Source of the DNA: an uncultured Cyclobacteriaceae bacterium
GTDB lineage: Bacteria > Bacteroidota > Bacteroidia > Cytophagales > Cyclobacteriaceae
Assembly (NCBI GenBank): GCA_937146645.1
Contig: CAKZRQ010000015.1
Span: 124,001-188,000, forward strand
Reading direction: 5' to 3'
Length of the DNA stretch: 64,000 nt
Shown here: in pieces, positions 53,554 to 62,068 of the stretch
Numbering within the stretch: position 1 is the first letter of the stretch
How the letters are laid out: each line of letters starts with the position of its first letter
Made by a program: the position numbers and the translations under genes
The notes under the pieces: generated by a model
The model's database searches: none
What the model saw: only the letters and a program-made list of their open reading frames with translations
Told to the model about the DNA's origin: nothing

Positions 53554-55962
53554 ATGATTGTCAACTACATAAAAATTGCCTTTAGAAGTTTAATGAAAAG
53601 GCGAGTTTTTTCTGCCGTAAATATTCTTGGCTTAACCTTAGGTCTGCTCACTTTCCTGGTTCTATTCGCTTATGTGGCAACGGAGTGGACTTATAATGAC
53701 TTCCATGAGAATAAGGACGACCTTTATCGGATTGCCGTGATCGAAAGCAATGGTGAAGCTGAGATTTTCCTTCCTCCAGGATTTGCGAACATACTTGAAG
53801 ATCAATTTGCGGATTTAGACCATGTCAGCCGGGCTGCTGGTTATATTGGGAATGGTTTAATCTCCATACCAGATTTAAATATTGCATTTAAAGAAGAAGA
53901 AGTCAGCTTTGTGGAAGGTGACTTTTTCCAGACTTTTTCCTTTCCGATCAAGCGTGGTAATGCCGACCTCTCAGAACCTCAAACTGCTGTGATCTCCGGT
54001 GAGATTGCTACAAAGCTATTCGGGGATTCTGATGCCCTTGGCAAAAGTTTTACGATCAGTAATAACTTCGGGAAGAATGATTTCACTATAACCGGAGTTT
54101 TGGATGAAATTCCATTGAGATCTGATCTCAGATCTGAAGTTTTTCTTTCTATTCATTTTCTTGAAAATGAGTCCAATAGAAATGGGAATTATTGGGCTGA
54201 TCCCGATGGTATGGATTCAGGTTTTGCCAACCTGTTTCTGCAAACCAATCCAGGAGTTGATGCAGAAGTTTTGTCTGGCCAAATATCCCAATACTTCGAA
54301 AGATTTCCTGGTCTAGATGACATAGAGATCCACTTGCAGCCAATGAGCGAATGGCACCTGGGTCGCTCCATAGATGATCCATTGCCCACATTTGGCAGCA
54401 GAGCATCTGTTTTGGTTTTTGCTGCTATGGCCATTTTGATTCTTGCCATCGCCTATGTGAATTATCTCAACCTTTCTGCGGCAAGTATTCTCACCAGACT
54501 GAAGGAAATCAGAATGAGAAAAGTGCTGGGTGCAAACACCTGGCAGGTAGGACAGCAATTCATGATTGAAACCATAGTGCTGCTTATTTTTTCAGCGCTT
54601 TTGGCAATTATAGGAGTCTATTTATTGGAGTCTTTGGTGGCTGCCATTTTAGGTAAATCCATCTGGTTAGGTGCTCTTGGACTACCTGTTTTTTGGCTGT
54701 TACTCTTGACTGTTATAGGTTCCTGTTCTCTGATTTCTGGAGTTTATGTAATGGCTTTGTCTGGTAAATTCGACAAAAGATCTCAGGTTAATTTTAAGCC
54801 GGGAAGTGGTCAATTATTACAAAAATCCTTAGTGGTTTTCCAATTTGTTATATCCATAGGTATCATCATTTCCACACTGGTGATCAGGGACCAGCTTACC
54901 TTTATGCAAAACAGGGATCTTGGAATGAATCTGGATCAAATGCTAGTCATTTCCGGTCCAAATGAGGTAGGAGAGAACAGACAAGAAAAGATGGTTTCAT
55001 TTAAGGATCGACTTTCAAATTATACCTTCGTGAAGGAATTGGCTTCATCAAATGTTCTTCCTGGACGATCTTATAATTTTTCGGCCGGTGGTATTACGCC
55101 AATGGTTCCAAGGCCAGAAGACCGTGATCAGAGCTATGCTATGGGAATCATCGATGATAAATTTTTAGAAATTTATGAGATAGATATCAAAGCAGGGCGT
55201 GCCTTTAGCCCTAATGAGGCCAGTCAGGGTTGGTATGACAGCAGAAAACTAATGGTAAATGAATCTGCCGCAATAGCCTTGGGATTCGATGGTCCTGAGA
55301 GCGCTACAGGACAGGATATCAGATGGGGAGAAGATGTCTATGAGATCGTAGGTGTGGTGGGCGATTATCATCACCTCTCTTTGAAGGAAGAAATTCTTCC
55401 AATGATTCTCCTTCCAAGTGAAGGATGGGCATATTTTTCCATAATTGTGAATCCGACGAATATGGAAGCCAATTTGGCCTCTTTGCGATCTACTTTTGAG
55501 GAAACTTTTCCTGGGAATCCTTTTGAGTATTACTTTATGGATGAGCAGTTTGATGCACAATATGCAGAGGATCAACAGCTTAGTCGAACCTTTACCATTG
55601 CTGGAATTCTATCGATTTTGATTTCCTGTTTAGGACTATTCGGATTGGCCGCTTACACGGTGGAGCAGCGTACCAAAGAAATTGGAATTCGCAAAGTTCT
55701 TGGTGCAAGCAGTCAGGGTGTTATCAAACTGATCACCAAAGATTTTGTGATTTTGGTAGTGGTGGCAATCATCATTGCATTTCCTCTTTCATGGTATGCC
55801 ATGAATTCCTGGCAATCGGATTTTCCTTATCAAGCCGGACTATCAGTTTGGACCTTTGTTTTGGGCGGAATTCTGACATTGCTCATAGCATTTTTTACGG
55901 TGGGCACTCAAGCGCTTAAAGCAGCTTGGTCAAATCCTATAGATGCGATGCGTGATGAGTAG
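53554..55962 (+). CDS. MacB/FtsX-type ABC permease 3
   Basis: This 802-residue protein starts at MIVNYIKIAFRSLMKRRVFSAVN and is the most divergent of the set. The first coupling segment reads AIAYVNYLNLSAASILTRLKEIRMRKVLGAN, replacing the I-A-C-I-N-F-M-N core of the paralogues. The second is RTKEIGIRKVLGASSQGVIKLIT. The tail is NPIDAMRDE rather than NPVxSLKSE. It is in operon with permease 2. The divergence in the coupling region suggests a different ATPase preference or a heterodimer role, which is inference. Confidence 0.88.
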   Translation: MIVNYIKIAFRSLMKRRVFSAVNILGLTLGLLTFLVLFAYVATEWTYNDFHENKDDLYRIAVIESNGEAEIFLPPGFANILEDQFADLDHVSRAAGYIGNGLISIPDLNIAFKEEEVSFVEGDFFQTFSFPIKRGNADLSEPQTAVISGEIATKLFGDSDALGKSFTISNNFGKNDFTITGVLDEIPLRSDLRSEVFLSIHFLENESNRNGNYWADPDGMDSGFANLFLQTNPGVDAEVLSGQISQYFERFPGLDDIEIHLQPMSEWHLGRSIDDPLPTFGSRASVLVFAAMAILILAIAYVNYLNLSAASILTRLKEIRMRKVLGANTWQVGQQFMIETIVLLIFSALLAIIGVYLLESLVAAILGKSIWLGALGLPVFWLLLLTVIGSCSLISGVYVMALSGKFDKRSQVNFKPGSGQLLQKSLVVFQFVISIGIIISTLVIRDQLTFMQNRDLGMNLDQMLVISGPNEVGENRQEKMVSFKDRLSNYTFVKELASSNVLPGRSYNFSAGGITPMVPRPEDRDQSYAMGIIDDKFLEIYEIDIKAGRAFSPNEASQGWYDSRKLMVNESAAIALGFDGPESATGQDIRWGEDVYEIVGVVGDYHHLSLKEEILPMILLPSEGWAYFSIIVNPTNMEANLASLRSTFEETFPGNPFEYYFMDEQFDAQYAEDQQLSRTFTIAGILSILISCLGLFGLAAYTVEQRTKEIGIRKVLGASSQGVIKLITKDFVILVVVAIIIAFPLSWYAMNSWQSDFPYQAGLSVWTFVLGGILTLLIAFFTVGTQALKAAWSNPIDAMRDE

Positions 55963-56009
55963 GGCGCTATGTGCGTCATAAGCGTAAAATCAATCCCTGC
56001 AAAAATTCC

Positions 56010-56045
56010 AAAAGTGTCTTCAAGTCGATCTTGAGGGCACTTTTT
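56010..56045 (+). terminator. Intrinsic terminator after permease 3
   Basis: AAAAGTGTCTTCAAG (56010-56024) pairs with CTTGAGGGCACTTTT (56030-56044) through a 15-position stem with G-T pairs, then T. Confidence 0.82.
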
Positions 56046-56050
56046 ATTTT

Positions 56051-56067
56051 TTGGAACTCTGCTTGCA
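56051..56067 (+). promoter_or_regulatory. Sigma-54 promoter of permease 4
   Basis: TTGGAACTCTGCTTGCA matches the sigma-54 consensus closely: GG and GC separated by exactly ten bases, -12 TTGCA perfect, and one mismatch in the -24 box. It sits six bases after the terminator stem. No CGAACA palindrome is upstream. A CGCTAT/ATAAGCG inverted repeat (55965-55984) is the only candidate operator. Confidence 0.68.
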
Positions 56068-56150
56068 ACCTTCTGAAGATTAACCGCATCTAACAAGAAG
56101 AAGACTAAACCAACTACTTCTACCTAGTGCACTGAAACCAACCCACCACC

Positions 56151-58568
56151 ATGCTCACCAACTATCTCAAAATCGCCTTCCGAAACCTTCGGAATAACAA
56201 GGTGTACACCACTATAAACATTCTCGGACTCAGTCTGGGAATGGCTGCCAGTGTTTTGATTCTCATGTTCGTTGTGGATGAACTGAGTTATGACAAGTTC
56301 CACCCTGACGTTGATCAATTATATCGAACGGATTTCAGTGGAAAACTGAATGGAAATGAGTTCAATATGGCCCTTTCCTGTGCGCCACTCGGACTGGCTA
56401 TGCCGGAAGAAATCCCTGAAGTGGAAAGCGCTATTCGCTTTGGCCATTGGGAGACGGTACCCATGCAATATGAAGAACTGACTTTTACTGAAGGACATAT
56501 GCTGGTTGCTGAAAGCCATTTCTTCGATTTCTTCGGATTCAAGCTCCTGAAGGGTGATCCAGCAACTGCATTGGTAGGACCAGATAAAGTGGTTATTTCT
56601 GAAGAGAATGCTAGAAAATATTTTGGAAATGAGGATCCAATTGGGAAAATACTTCTTCGAGGATCAGGACAAAATGCTACCGAAGTAACTGGGGTCATCG
56701 AAAATGCTCCTGCTAATTCTCACTTGACATATGACATGATCCTTTCTGGGGAAAGCTGGGGATATATGGAGGATGAACAGTGGAGTAGTAATAATCTATA
56801 CACGTATTTTAAAGTTTATCCCAATAGCAACATGGAGAATGTCCAGACCGCATTGGATGGCATGTTGGAGAAATATTTTGGACCTGAGATAGAGCAATAC
56901 CTGGGTTTCTCCATGGATGAATTGAGGGCACAGGGGAATGAGGTTGGATTTGGGTTTATGCCATTGAAGGACATCCATCTTTATTCTAATCTTCAGGAAG
57001 AAATTCGTCCGCCTGGCAACATTCAATACCTCTACATTTTTGGAGCTATATCTATTTTCATCATTCTGATCGCCTGCATCAACTTTATGAATTTGGCCAC
57101 AGCCAAATCTGCCAATCGAGCCAAAGAAGTGGGTGTGAGAAAGTCTATTGGCTCAGGTCGCTCTTCTCTGATCAGTCAGTTTCTATCTGAATCCATGATC
57201 TATAGTGTTATTTCTGGTGGGGTGGCACTCATTCTAATTATTATCGCTCTCAGACCATTTAATGCCTTGTCCGGAAAAGAGCTCTCCTTCTTCACCTTGC
57301 TGAATCCCTTGTGGATTTTGGCTTTCCTTGGGTTCATGCTTTTGGTGGGGTTCATGGCGGGTTCTTATCCGGCATTTTATCTAAGCTCATTCTCTCCTGC
57401 TGCGGTTCTAAAAGGCAAAATCAGGAAAGGTGCTAAAAGATCAGGCTTCAGGAACGGTCTGGTAGTTTTCCAGTTTTTCGTATCCATCAGCTTGATCATC
57501 AGTAGCCTGGTGGTTTATAAGCAACTGAAATACATGCAGGAAGTGAATCTAGGTTTGGACAAGGAAAATGTGATTAATCTTCTTCATACCAGATCTTTAG
57601 GAAACAATGCAGAAGTATTTAAACAGGAATTACTGGCAAATACAGGTTTCAAAGCTGCTTCCTACGCAAACAATCTTCCTCCAAATATTGACTGGACTTC
57701 TGTTTATAGAGCTAAAGACACAGAGCAGGATTTTCTTTTTACCGTTAACTGGGTGGACGTAGATCATCTGGATGCAATGGGTTACGAAATGGCTGAAGGA
57801 AGATTTTTCTCAAGAGAATTTCCAAGTGATTCCACCGCCATAATAGTGAATGAGAGTGCATTCAATCAGATCGGTTGGACAGAGCTGGATGGTACTCAAG
57901 TGATCTCTGGGTTTTTCTCTGGAGATGAGAATATGGAACGTGAAGTGATAGGAGTCATCAAGGATTTCAATTATGACAACCTTAAAATGAATATCCTTCC
58001 ATTGGTTATGATTCTAGAACATGGACAAGCCGGGGAGATGGCTATTCGCCTTAACCCAGGCAATATTTCTGATAAAATTGATTTTCTAGAAGAGACCTGG
58101 GAGAAGTATTCAGATGGTGCAGCTTTCGAATATTCGTTTATAGATGAGAATTTTGATGCCTTGTACAAGTCCGAGAATAGAATGGGTAATATAATTCTAG
58201 TCTTTACCGTTTTAGCTATCAGTATTGCTTGCCTGGGATTATTTGGGCTGGCGGCCTTTACCACCGAGCAAAGAGCCAAAGAAATAAGTATCCGAAAAGC
58301 GCTTGGCGCGAGCATGCCAAACCTAATAACTCTGCTCAGCAAAGACTTTACGCTTTTGGTTTTACTGGCATTTTTGATTGCAGGACCGCTGGCATACTAT
58401 GTTATGGAAACCTACTGGCTACAGAATTTTGCTTTCAAGACATCCATTGGTTGGTTCTTGATAGCGGGTTCAGGGATTATGGCAGTTTTAATCGCATGGC
58501 TTACAGTGAGTTACCAAAGCTTTAAAACAGCGGCGTCTAACCCTGTGGATCACTTAAAAAGTGAATAG
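56151..58568 (+). CDS. MacB/FtsX-type ABC permease 4
   Basis: An 805-residue permease starting MLTNYLKIAFRNLRNNKVYTTIN. The first coupling segment is LIACINFMNLATAKSANRAKEVGVRKSIGSGRSSLISQFLSES; the second is RAKEISIRKALGASMPNLITLLS; the tail is NPVDHLKSE. The periplasmic loops share FGHWETVPMQYEEL-like and ESHFFDFFGFKLLKGDP segments with permease 2, so the two look like a recent duplication. It has its own near-canonical sigma-54 promoter about 85 bases upstream of the ATG. A 150-base spacer with the regulatory elements of the GIN gene follows. Confidence 0.9.
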   Translation: MLTNYLKIAFRNLRNNKVYTTINILGLSLGMAASVLILMFVVDELSYDKFHPDVDQLYRTDFSGKLNGNEFNMALSCAPLGLAMPEEIPEVESAIRFGHWETVPMQYEELTFTEGHMLVAESHFFDFFGFKLLKGDPATALVGPDKVVISEENARKYFGNEDPIGKILLRGSGQNATEVTGVIENAPANSHLTYDMILSGESWGYMEDEQWSSNNLYTYFKVYPNSNMENVQTALDGMLEKYFGPEIEQYLGFSMDELRAQGNEVGFGFMPLKDIHLYSNLQEEIRPPGNIQYLYIFGAISIFIILIACINFMNLATAKSANRAKEVGVRKSIGSGRSSLISQFLSESMIYSVISGGVALILIIIALRPFNALSGKELSFFTLLNPLWILAFLGFMLLVGFMAGSYPAFYLSSFSPAAVLKGKIRKGAKRSGFRNGLVVFQFFVSISLIISSLVVYKQLKYMQEVNLGLDKENVINLLHTRSLGNNAEVFKQELLANTGFKAASYANNLPPNIDWTSVYRAKDTEQDFLFTVNWVDVDHLDAMGYEMAEGRFFSREFPSDSTAIIVNESAFNQIGWTELDGTQVISGFFSGDENMEREVIGVIKDFNYDNLKMNILPLVMILEHGQAGEMAIRLNPGNISDKIDFLEETWEKYSDGAAFEYSFIDENFDALYKSENRMGNIILVFTVLAISIACLGLFGLAAFTTEQRAKEISIRKALGASMPNLITLLSKDFTLLVLLAFLIAGPLAYYVMETYWLQNFAFKTSIGWFLIAGSGIMAVLIAWLTVSYQSFKTAASNPVDHLKSE

Positions 58569-58585
58569 AACTAGTCTGGATTTTT

Positions 58586-58601
58586 TGTTCGCTGCCGACC
58601 A
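58586..58601. promoter_or_regulatory. Activator-binding palindrome upstream of the GIN gene
   Basis: TGTTCG-CTGC-CGACCA. The 22 bases at 58583-58604 differ from those at 46279-46300, upstream of the HlyD gene, at one position only. It starts exactly 88 bases before TGGCAC at 58674, the same distance as in the HlyD unit. Confidence 0.72.
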
Positions 58602-58672
58602 AAATCGAAAATTCTCGGACAGTGAAATTTTATAAAACACTAAAATTTAGCTCTGAAAGGCGTTTTGGCCTT

Positions 58673-58689
58673 TTGGCACTATCTCTGGA
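58673..58689 (+). promoter_or_regulatory. Putative sigma-54-type promoter of the GIN gene
   Basis: TTGGCACTATCTCTGGA: perfect -24 box, with GG instead of GC ten bases after the -24 GG, the same deviation as in the HlyD promoter. It is preceded by a short AAGGC/GCCTT hairpin. The ATG is 28 bases downstream. Confidence 0.55.
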
Positions 58690-58717
58690 AATATATAACC
58701 AATAACCACTAATAATC

Positions 58718-59413
58718 ATGAAAACTAAATTTTCGACCGTATTAATCATCCTCCTCTTTTTAATGGGGGCAACCGTACAAGCACAGAATTCTGAAACCCG
58801 TACTCCTGGTTCATTCACTAAAGTAGAATCTGGTGGAAACTGGGATGTTTATGTTACTCTTGGAAGTAAGGATGAAGTTAGACTTGAGTCCAAGGGGTTC
58901 GATCTGGATAAGGTAATTACTGAAGTTAAAGGTGATAAGCTTAAAATCCATTTAGAAAAAGGTAAGCACAGAAATGTAAATATCACCGCATATGTTACCG
59001 TAAGAGAGCTTGAGGCTCTTGGTGGAAGCGGTTCCGGAAGTATCTATGTAGAGTCTGATGTGGAGTCTAATAACTTCAGTATTGGTCAATCAGGTTCCGG
59101 CTCTATAGAATTGCAAAATCTTGAGACAGGAAAACTAAGTGTTGGAATGAGCGGTTCTGGCTTGGTTTCTATTGAAGGAGGTAGTGCAAATAGTGTAGAT
59201 ATTGGACAATCGGGTTCAGCTGACTTTAAAGCCATTGATTTGACGGCAGGATCAGTTAAAGTTGGAAAATCAGGATCAGGAGACGTTCATATCGGTGTCG
59301 AAGATGAGCTAGTTGTTGCTTCCTCTGGATCAGGAGACGTTTATGTGAAGGGTAACCCAAAAAATCAAAAGATTTCAAGCTCTGGATCAAGCCAGGTGAT
59401 AATAAAGAATTAA
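58718..59413 (+). CDS. Secreted head-GIN-domain (DUF2807-like) beta-repeat protein
   Basis: This 231-residue protein has signal peptide MKTKFSTVLIILLFLMGATVQAQ. A short N-terminal part (FTKVESGGNWDVYVTLGSKDEVRLE) is the usual GIN-domain opening. The rest is a parallel-beta-like array with a G-S-G/S turn about every 20 residues: GGSGSGSIYVES, QSGSGSIELQN, MSGSGLVSIEG, QSGSADFKAI, KSGSGDVHIG, SSGSGDVYVKG, SSGSSQVIIKN. Such proteins are abundant and unassigned in Bacteroidota. Its promoter and palindrome match those of the HlyD operon, which puts it in the same regulon as the transporter. Confidence 0.85.
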   Translation: MKTKFSTVLIILLFLMGATVQAQNSETRTPGSFTKVESGGNWDVYVTLGSKDEVRLESKGFDLDKVITEVKGDKLKIHLEKGKHRNVNITAYVTVRELEALGGSGSGSIYVESDVESNNFSIGQSGSGSIELQNLETGKLSVGMSGSGLVSIEGGSANSVDIGQSGSADFKAIDLTAGSVKVGKSGSGDVHIGVEDELVVASSGSGDVYVKGNPKNQKISSSGSSQVIIKN

Positions 59414-59444
59414 GCCAACTCATAACTTAACACTATGAAGTACG

Positions 59445-59478
59445 ATACCTGAGTTGACAGCGGCTCAGGTATTTTTTT
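59445..59478 (+). terminator. Intrinsic terminator after the GIN gene
   Basis: ATACCTGAG (59445-59453) pairs with CTCAGGTAT (59464-59472), followed by seven T counted from 59472. Permease 5 starts 13 bases after the T-run. Confidence 0.85.
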
Positions 59479-59491
59479 AACCCCCACCACA

Positions 59492-61921
59492 ATGCTTAGA
59501 AATTACATCAAAATCGTCTTAAGAAACGCCAAGAAAAACCCTCTCTATGTTTTCATTAACGTATTTGGGTTGGCGGTGGGAATGGCTGTCAGTCTTCTCA
59601 TTCTTTTGTTTGTTCAGCATGAGCTCAGCTACGATACCTGGAATGAAAAATCAGATCGAATCGTAAGAGTTTCTCGCGCATGGTTTAATCCCGATGGTGA
59701 AGAAAGTCTTCATTTGGGGCATGCTGCACCACCCTTTGGTCCGCTTATCAAATCAGACTTCCCGGATGACGTGGAGTTTTCCGGTAGAATGGTGGAATCC
59801 GACCCCTTGGTTATTTACGAAGACAATAAGTTCATCGAGGAGCATTTCACCTTCGCGGATGCAGAAATCATGGATATTTTCTCTATTGATGTAATAGAGG
59901 GCGATGGCAAAGCCGCTTTGAGTAATGCAGATGGCTTATTGATTTCAGAAAACACTGCGAAGAAATATTTTGGAGACGATCCGGCGGTGGGAAAAGAAAT
60001 GTTGATTGGGCTAAGTGGAGCTCAGTTCCCGGTACAGATATCAGGGGTATTTAAGGATTTCCCGGATAACTCACACTTCCACCCTAGCTTTCTTTCTTCC
60101 ATGGCTCCAGTGATTACATTCTACGGGGGCCAGGATGCTATGATGAGTAATTTTGGAGGGAATAACTTCTCGACTTATTTGCTCCTGGCAGAAGGAGTGG
60201 ATCGACAGACTTTCGAAGACAAGCTTCCTTCATTGATCGATCGTCATATGGGCGAAACTCAGGCCGGAATCCCAATGTCTGAAACTACGAAGCTTTTCCT
60301 TTGGCCACTAGAGGATATTCATTTGTATTCTAATCTGGACTCGGAAATTGAGGCGAATAGTGATATCACGTATGTGTATATCTATTTGGCGGTAGCTTTA
60401 TTTATCCTGCTTATCGCTTGTATCAATTTCATGAATCTTTCTACCGCCAGATCATCCTTGAGATCCATGGAAGTAGGTTTGAGAAAAGCGATGGGAGCTG
60501 ATAGAACCGGTTTGATTCGTCAGTTCCTCGGCGAGTCATTCGTACTTACCATTATTTCTATGGCGATCTCACTTTGCCTGGTTTATATATTCCTTCCTGA
60601 GTTTGCGAATTTCACGCAGAAAGAGCTTACACTTAATTTTATTGAAAACCCGGAATACTTCCTCGCGATCGGTGGTTTGGTCCTATTCGTAGGGCTGATT
60701 TCAGGAAGCTATCCAGCACTATTCCTTTCAGGTTTCCAGCCTGCAAGAGTGTTGAAAGGAGTATTCAAAGTGGGTAAAGGCCACGAGAATTTTAGATCAG
60801 TCTTGGTCGTTGGACAGTTCGCTATTTCTGTCGTTCTGATTGTGGCCGTTCTGGTTGTAGTGAATCAGCTGGATTTCATGCAGTCCAAGGATCTTGGATT
60901 CAAGAAAGATGACATTGTCGTACTTCCTTCCAGCAACAGAATCACCCAAAACTATCAGATTGTCAAAGACCGCCTGGAAAGCCAGGATGGTATTCAATCG
61001 GTTTCTATTTCTAGCCGAGTTCCATCGGGTAGGCTTCTGGATTCGCAGGGTGCTTCTGCGGAAGTGAATGGGGAAATGACCCGACTTGATATTCGAATTG
61101 CAGATATACATGTGTCGCATAATTATCTGGAGACCTTCGGCATTCCATTAGTCGCTGGGCGAGATTTCGATCAGCTCAGAGCGAGTGATTCTACGGAAGC
61201 GTTTATTCTGAATGAAGCTGCGATTAGAGAGATTGGTTGGGAGAAACCTGAAGATGCGATTGATAAGCCATTTAATTATGGAAGAAGGCGAGGATTCGTA
61301 ACAGGAGTGATGAAAGACTTCCATTTTGAATCTTTACATCAACCTATTGTTCCTATTGTTTTTATGATTTCCCAGGACAGAAATAATCTGATCAGTCTTA
61401 AAATCGATGCGGACAAAAGGGAGGAGACATTGGCTTACCTGGAATCTGAATGGGCGGACTTTAGACCGAATTTCCCGTTTGAGCCATTCTTTGTGGACGA
61501 GGGATTCAATAGGCAATATGAAGCCGAGGAGCGTGTAAGGACCATTTTTACCTTCTTCTCTGGTCTTGCCGTCTTGATTTCTATTTTGGGTCTATTCGGG
61601 TTAACCACTTTTGCTACCCAGCAAAGAACCCGAGAAATAGGTATAAGAAAAGTACTAGGTGCTGAGACTGGAAGTATTTTGGTTTTGCTGGGCAAGGACT
61701 TCTTAAAGCTCGTAATCGTTGGCTTCTTAATCGCCATTCCGATTTCTTATTTCGGAATGAGTTCCTGGCTTGAAGACTTCGCATTCAGCGTAGGAATTTC
61801 CTGGACTACGTTCTTGATCGCCGGACTTATCGCAGGGCTTATCGCAGGGCTTACAGTTTTCTCACAATCCCTAAAAGCGGCTTGGGCCGATCCGGTGAAG
61901 AGCATTAAGACAGGAGAGTAA
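59492..61921 (+). CDS. MacB/FtsX-type ABC permease 5
   Basis: An 809-residue permease starting MLRNYIKIVLRNAKKNPLYVFIN. The first coupling segment is LIACINFMNLSTARSSLRSMEVGLRKAMGADRTGLIRQFLGES. The second is RTREIGIRKVLGAETGSILVLLG. The tail is DPVKSIKTGE, so the NPV..SE ending is altered. A 12-base tandem duplication near the end adds a LIAG repeat in the last membrane helix. No promoter or palindrome was found between the GIN terminator and the ATG, leaving it dependent on read-through. Confidence 0.9.
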   Translation: MLRNYIKIVLRNAKKNPLYVFINVFGLAVGMAVSLLILLFVQHELSYDTWNEKSDRIVRVSRAWFNPDGEESLHLGHAAPPFGPLIKSDFPDDVEFSGRMVESDPLVIYEDNKFIEEHFTFADAEIMDIFSIDVIEGDGKAALSNADGLLISENTAKKYFGDDPAVGKEMLIGLSGAQFPVQISGVFKDFPDNSHFHPSFLSSMAPVITFYGGQDAMMSNFGGNNFSTYLLLAEGVDRQTFEDKLPSLIDRHMGETQAGIPMSETTKLFLWPLEDIHLYSNLDSEIEANSDITYVYIYLAVALFILLIACINFMNLSTARSSLRSMEVGLRKAMGADRTGLIRQFLGESFVLTIISMAISLCLVYIFLPEFANFTQKELTLNFIENPEYFLAIGGLVLFVGLISGSYPALFLSGFQPARVLKGVFKVGKGHENFRSVLVVGQFAISVVLIVAVLVVVNQLDFMQSKDLGFKKDDIVVLPSSNRITQNYQIVKDRLESQDGIQSVSISSRVPSGRLLDSQGASAEVNGEMTRLDIRIADIHVSHNYLETFGIPLVAGRDFDQLRASDSTEAFILNEAAIREIGWEKPEDAIDKPFNYGRRRGFVTGVMKDFHFESLHQPIVPIVFMISQDRNNLISLKIDADKREETLAYLESEWADFRPNFPFEPFFVDEGFNRQYEAEERVRTIFTFFSGLAVLISILGLFGLTTFATQQRTREIGIRKVLGAETGSILVLLGKDFLKLVIVGFLIAIPISYFGMSSWLEDFAFSVGISWTTFLIAGLIAGLIAGLTVFSQSLKAAWADPVKSIKTGE
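61826..61849 (+). repeat. 12-base tandem duplication inside permease 5
   Basis: CTTATCGCAGGG occurs twice in direct succession (61826-61837, 61838-61849), keeping frame and encoding L-I-A-G twice in a membrane helix. This is a typical slippage product. Confidence 0.85.
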
Positions 61922-61949
61922 AATATTGAAATTGAACTTCGACCGAAAT

Positions 61950-61965
61950 CGGACAAAAATGTTCG
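61950..61965. promoter_or_regulatory. Activator-binding palindrome upstream of permease 6
   Basis: CGGACA-AAAA-TGTTCG differs by one base from the CGAACA-AAAA-TGTTCG element at 46292-46307. It starts exactly 75 bases before TGGCAT at 62025, the distance seen in the permease 2 unit. Confidence 0.7.
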
Positions 61966-61983
61966 AGGAATAAATCTACAAAT

Positions 61984-62023
61984 GGGGTGAATAGGCTATT
62001 TTGGCTTATTAGCCCCTTTTTTT
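61984..62023 (+). terminator. Imperfect terminator after permease 5
   Basis: GGGG and an inner GGCTA pair with TAGCC and CCCC across a partly mismatched stem, followed by seven T (62017-62023), which run directly into the next promoter element. Confidence 0.6.
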
Positions 62024-62024
62024 A

Positions 62025-62040
62025 TGGCATAAAACTCGCG
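62025..62040 (+). promoter_or_regulatory. Putative sigma-54-type promoter of permease 6
   Basis: TGGCATAAAACTCGCG: GG and GC separated by exactly ten bases, so the sigma-54 spacing rule is met; the -12 box reads TCGC. A second TGGCAT is at 62048, 23 bases on, as in the permease 2 unit. Confidence 0.55.
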
Positions 62041-62068
62041 AAGAGTTTGGCATCTAACCTCAACCATT

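Noticed and set aside
59454..59459. TTGACA upstream of permease 5 as a -35 box
   Set aside because: It lies in the loop of the GIN-gene terminator, and Bacteroidota vegetative promoters do not use the TTGACA form.
61826..61849. 12-base tandem repeat as a phase-variation tract
   Set aside because: The unit is a multiple of three and only two copies are present, so copy change would not switch the gene off.
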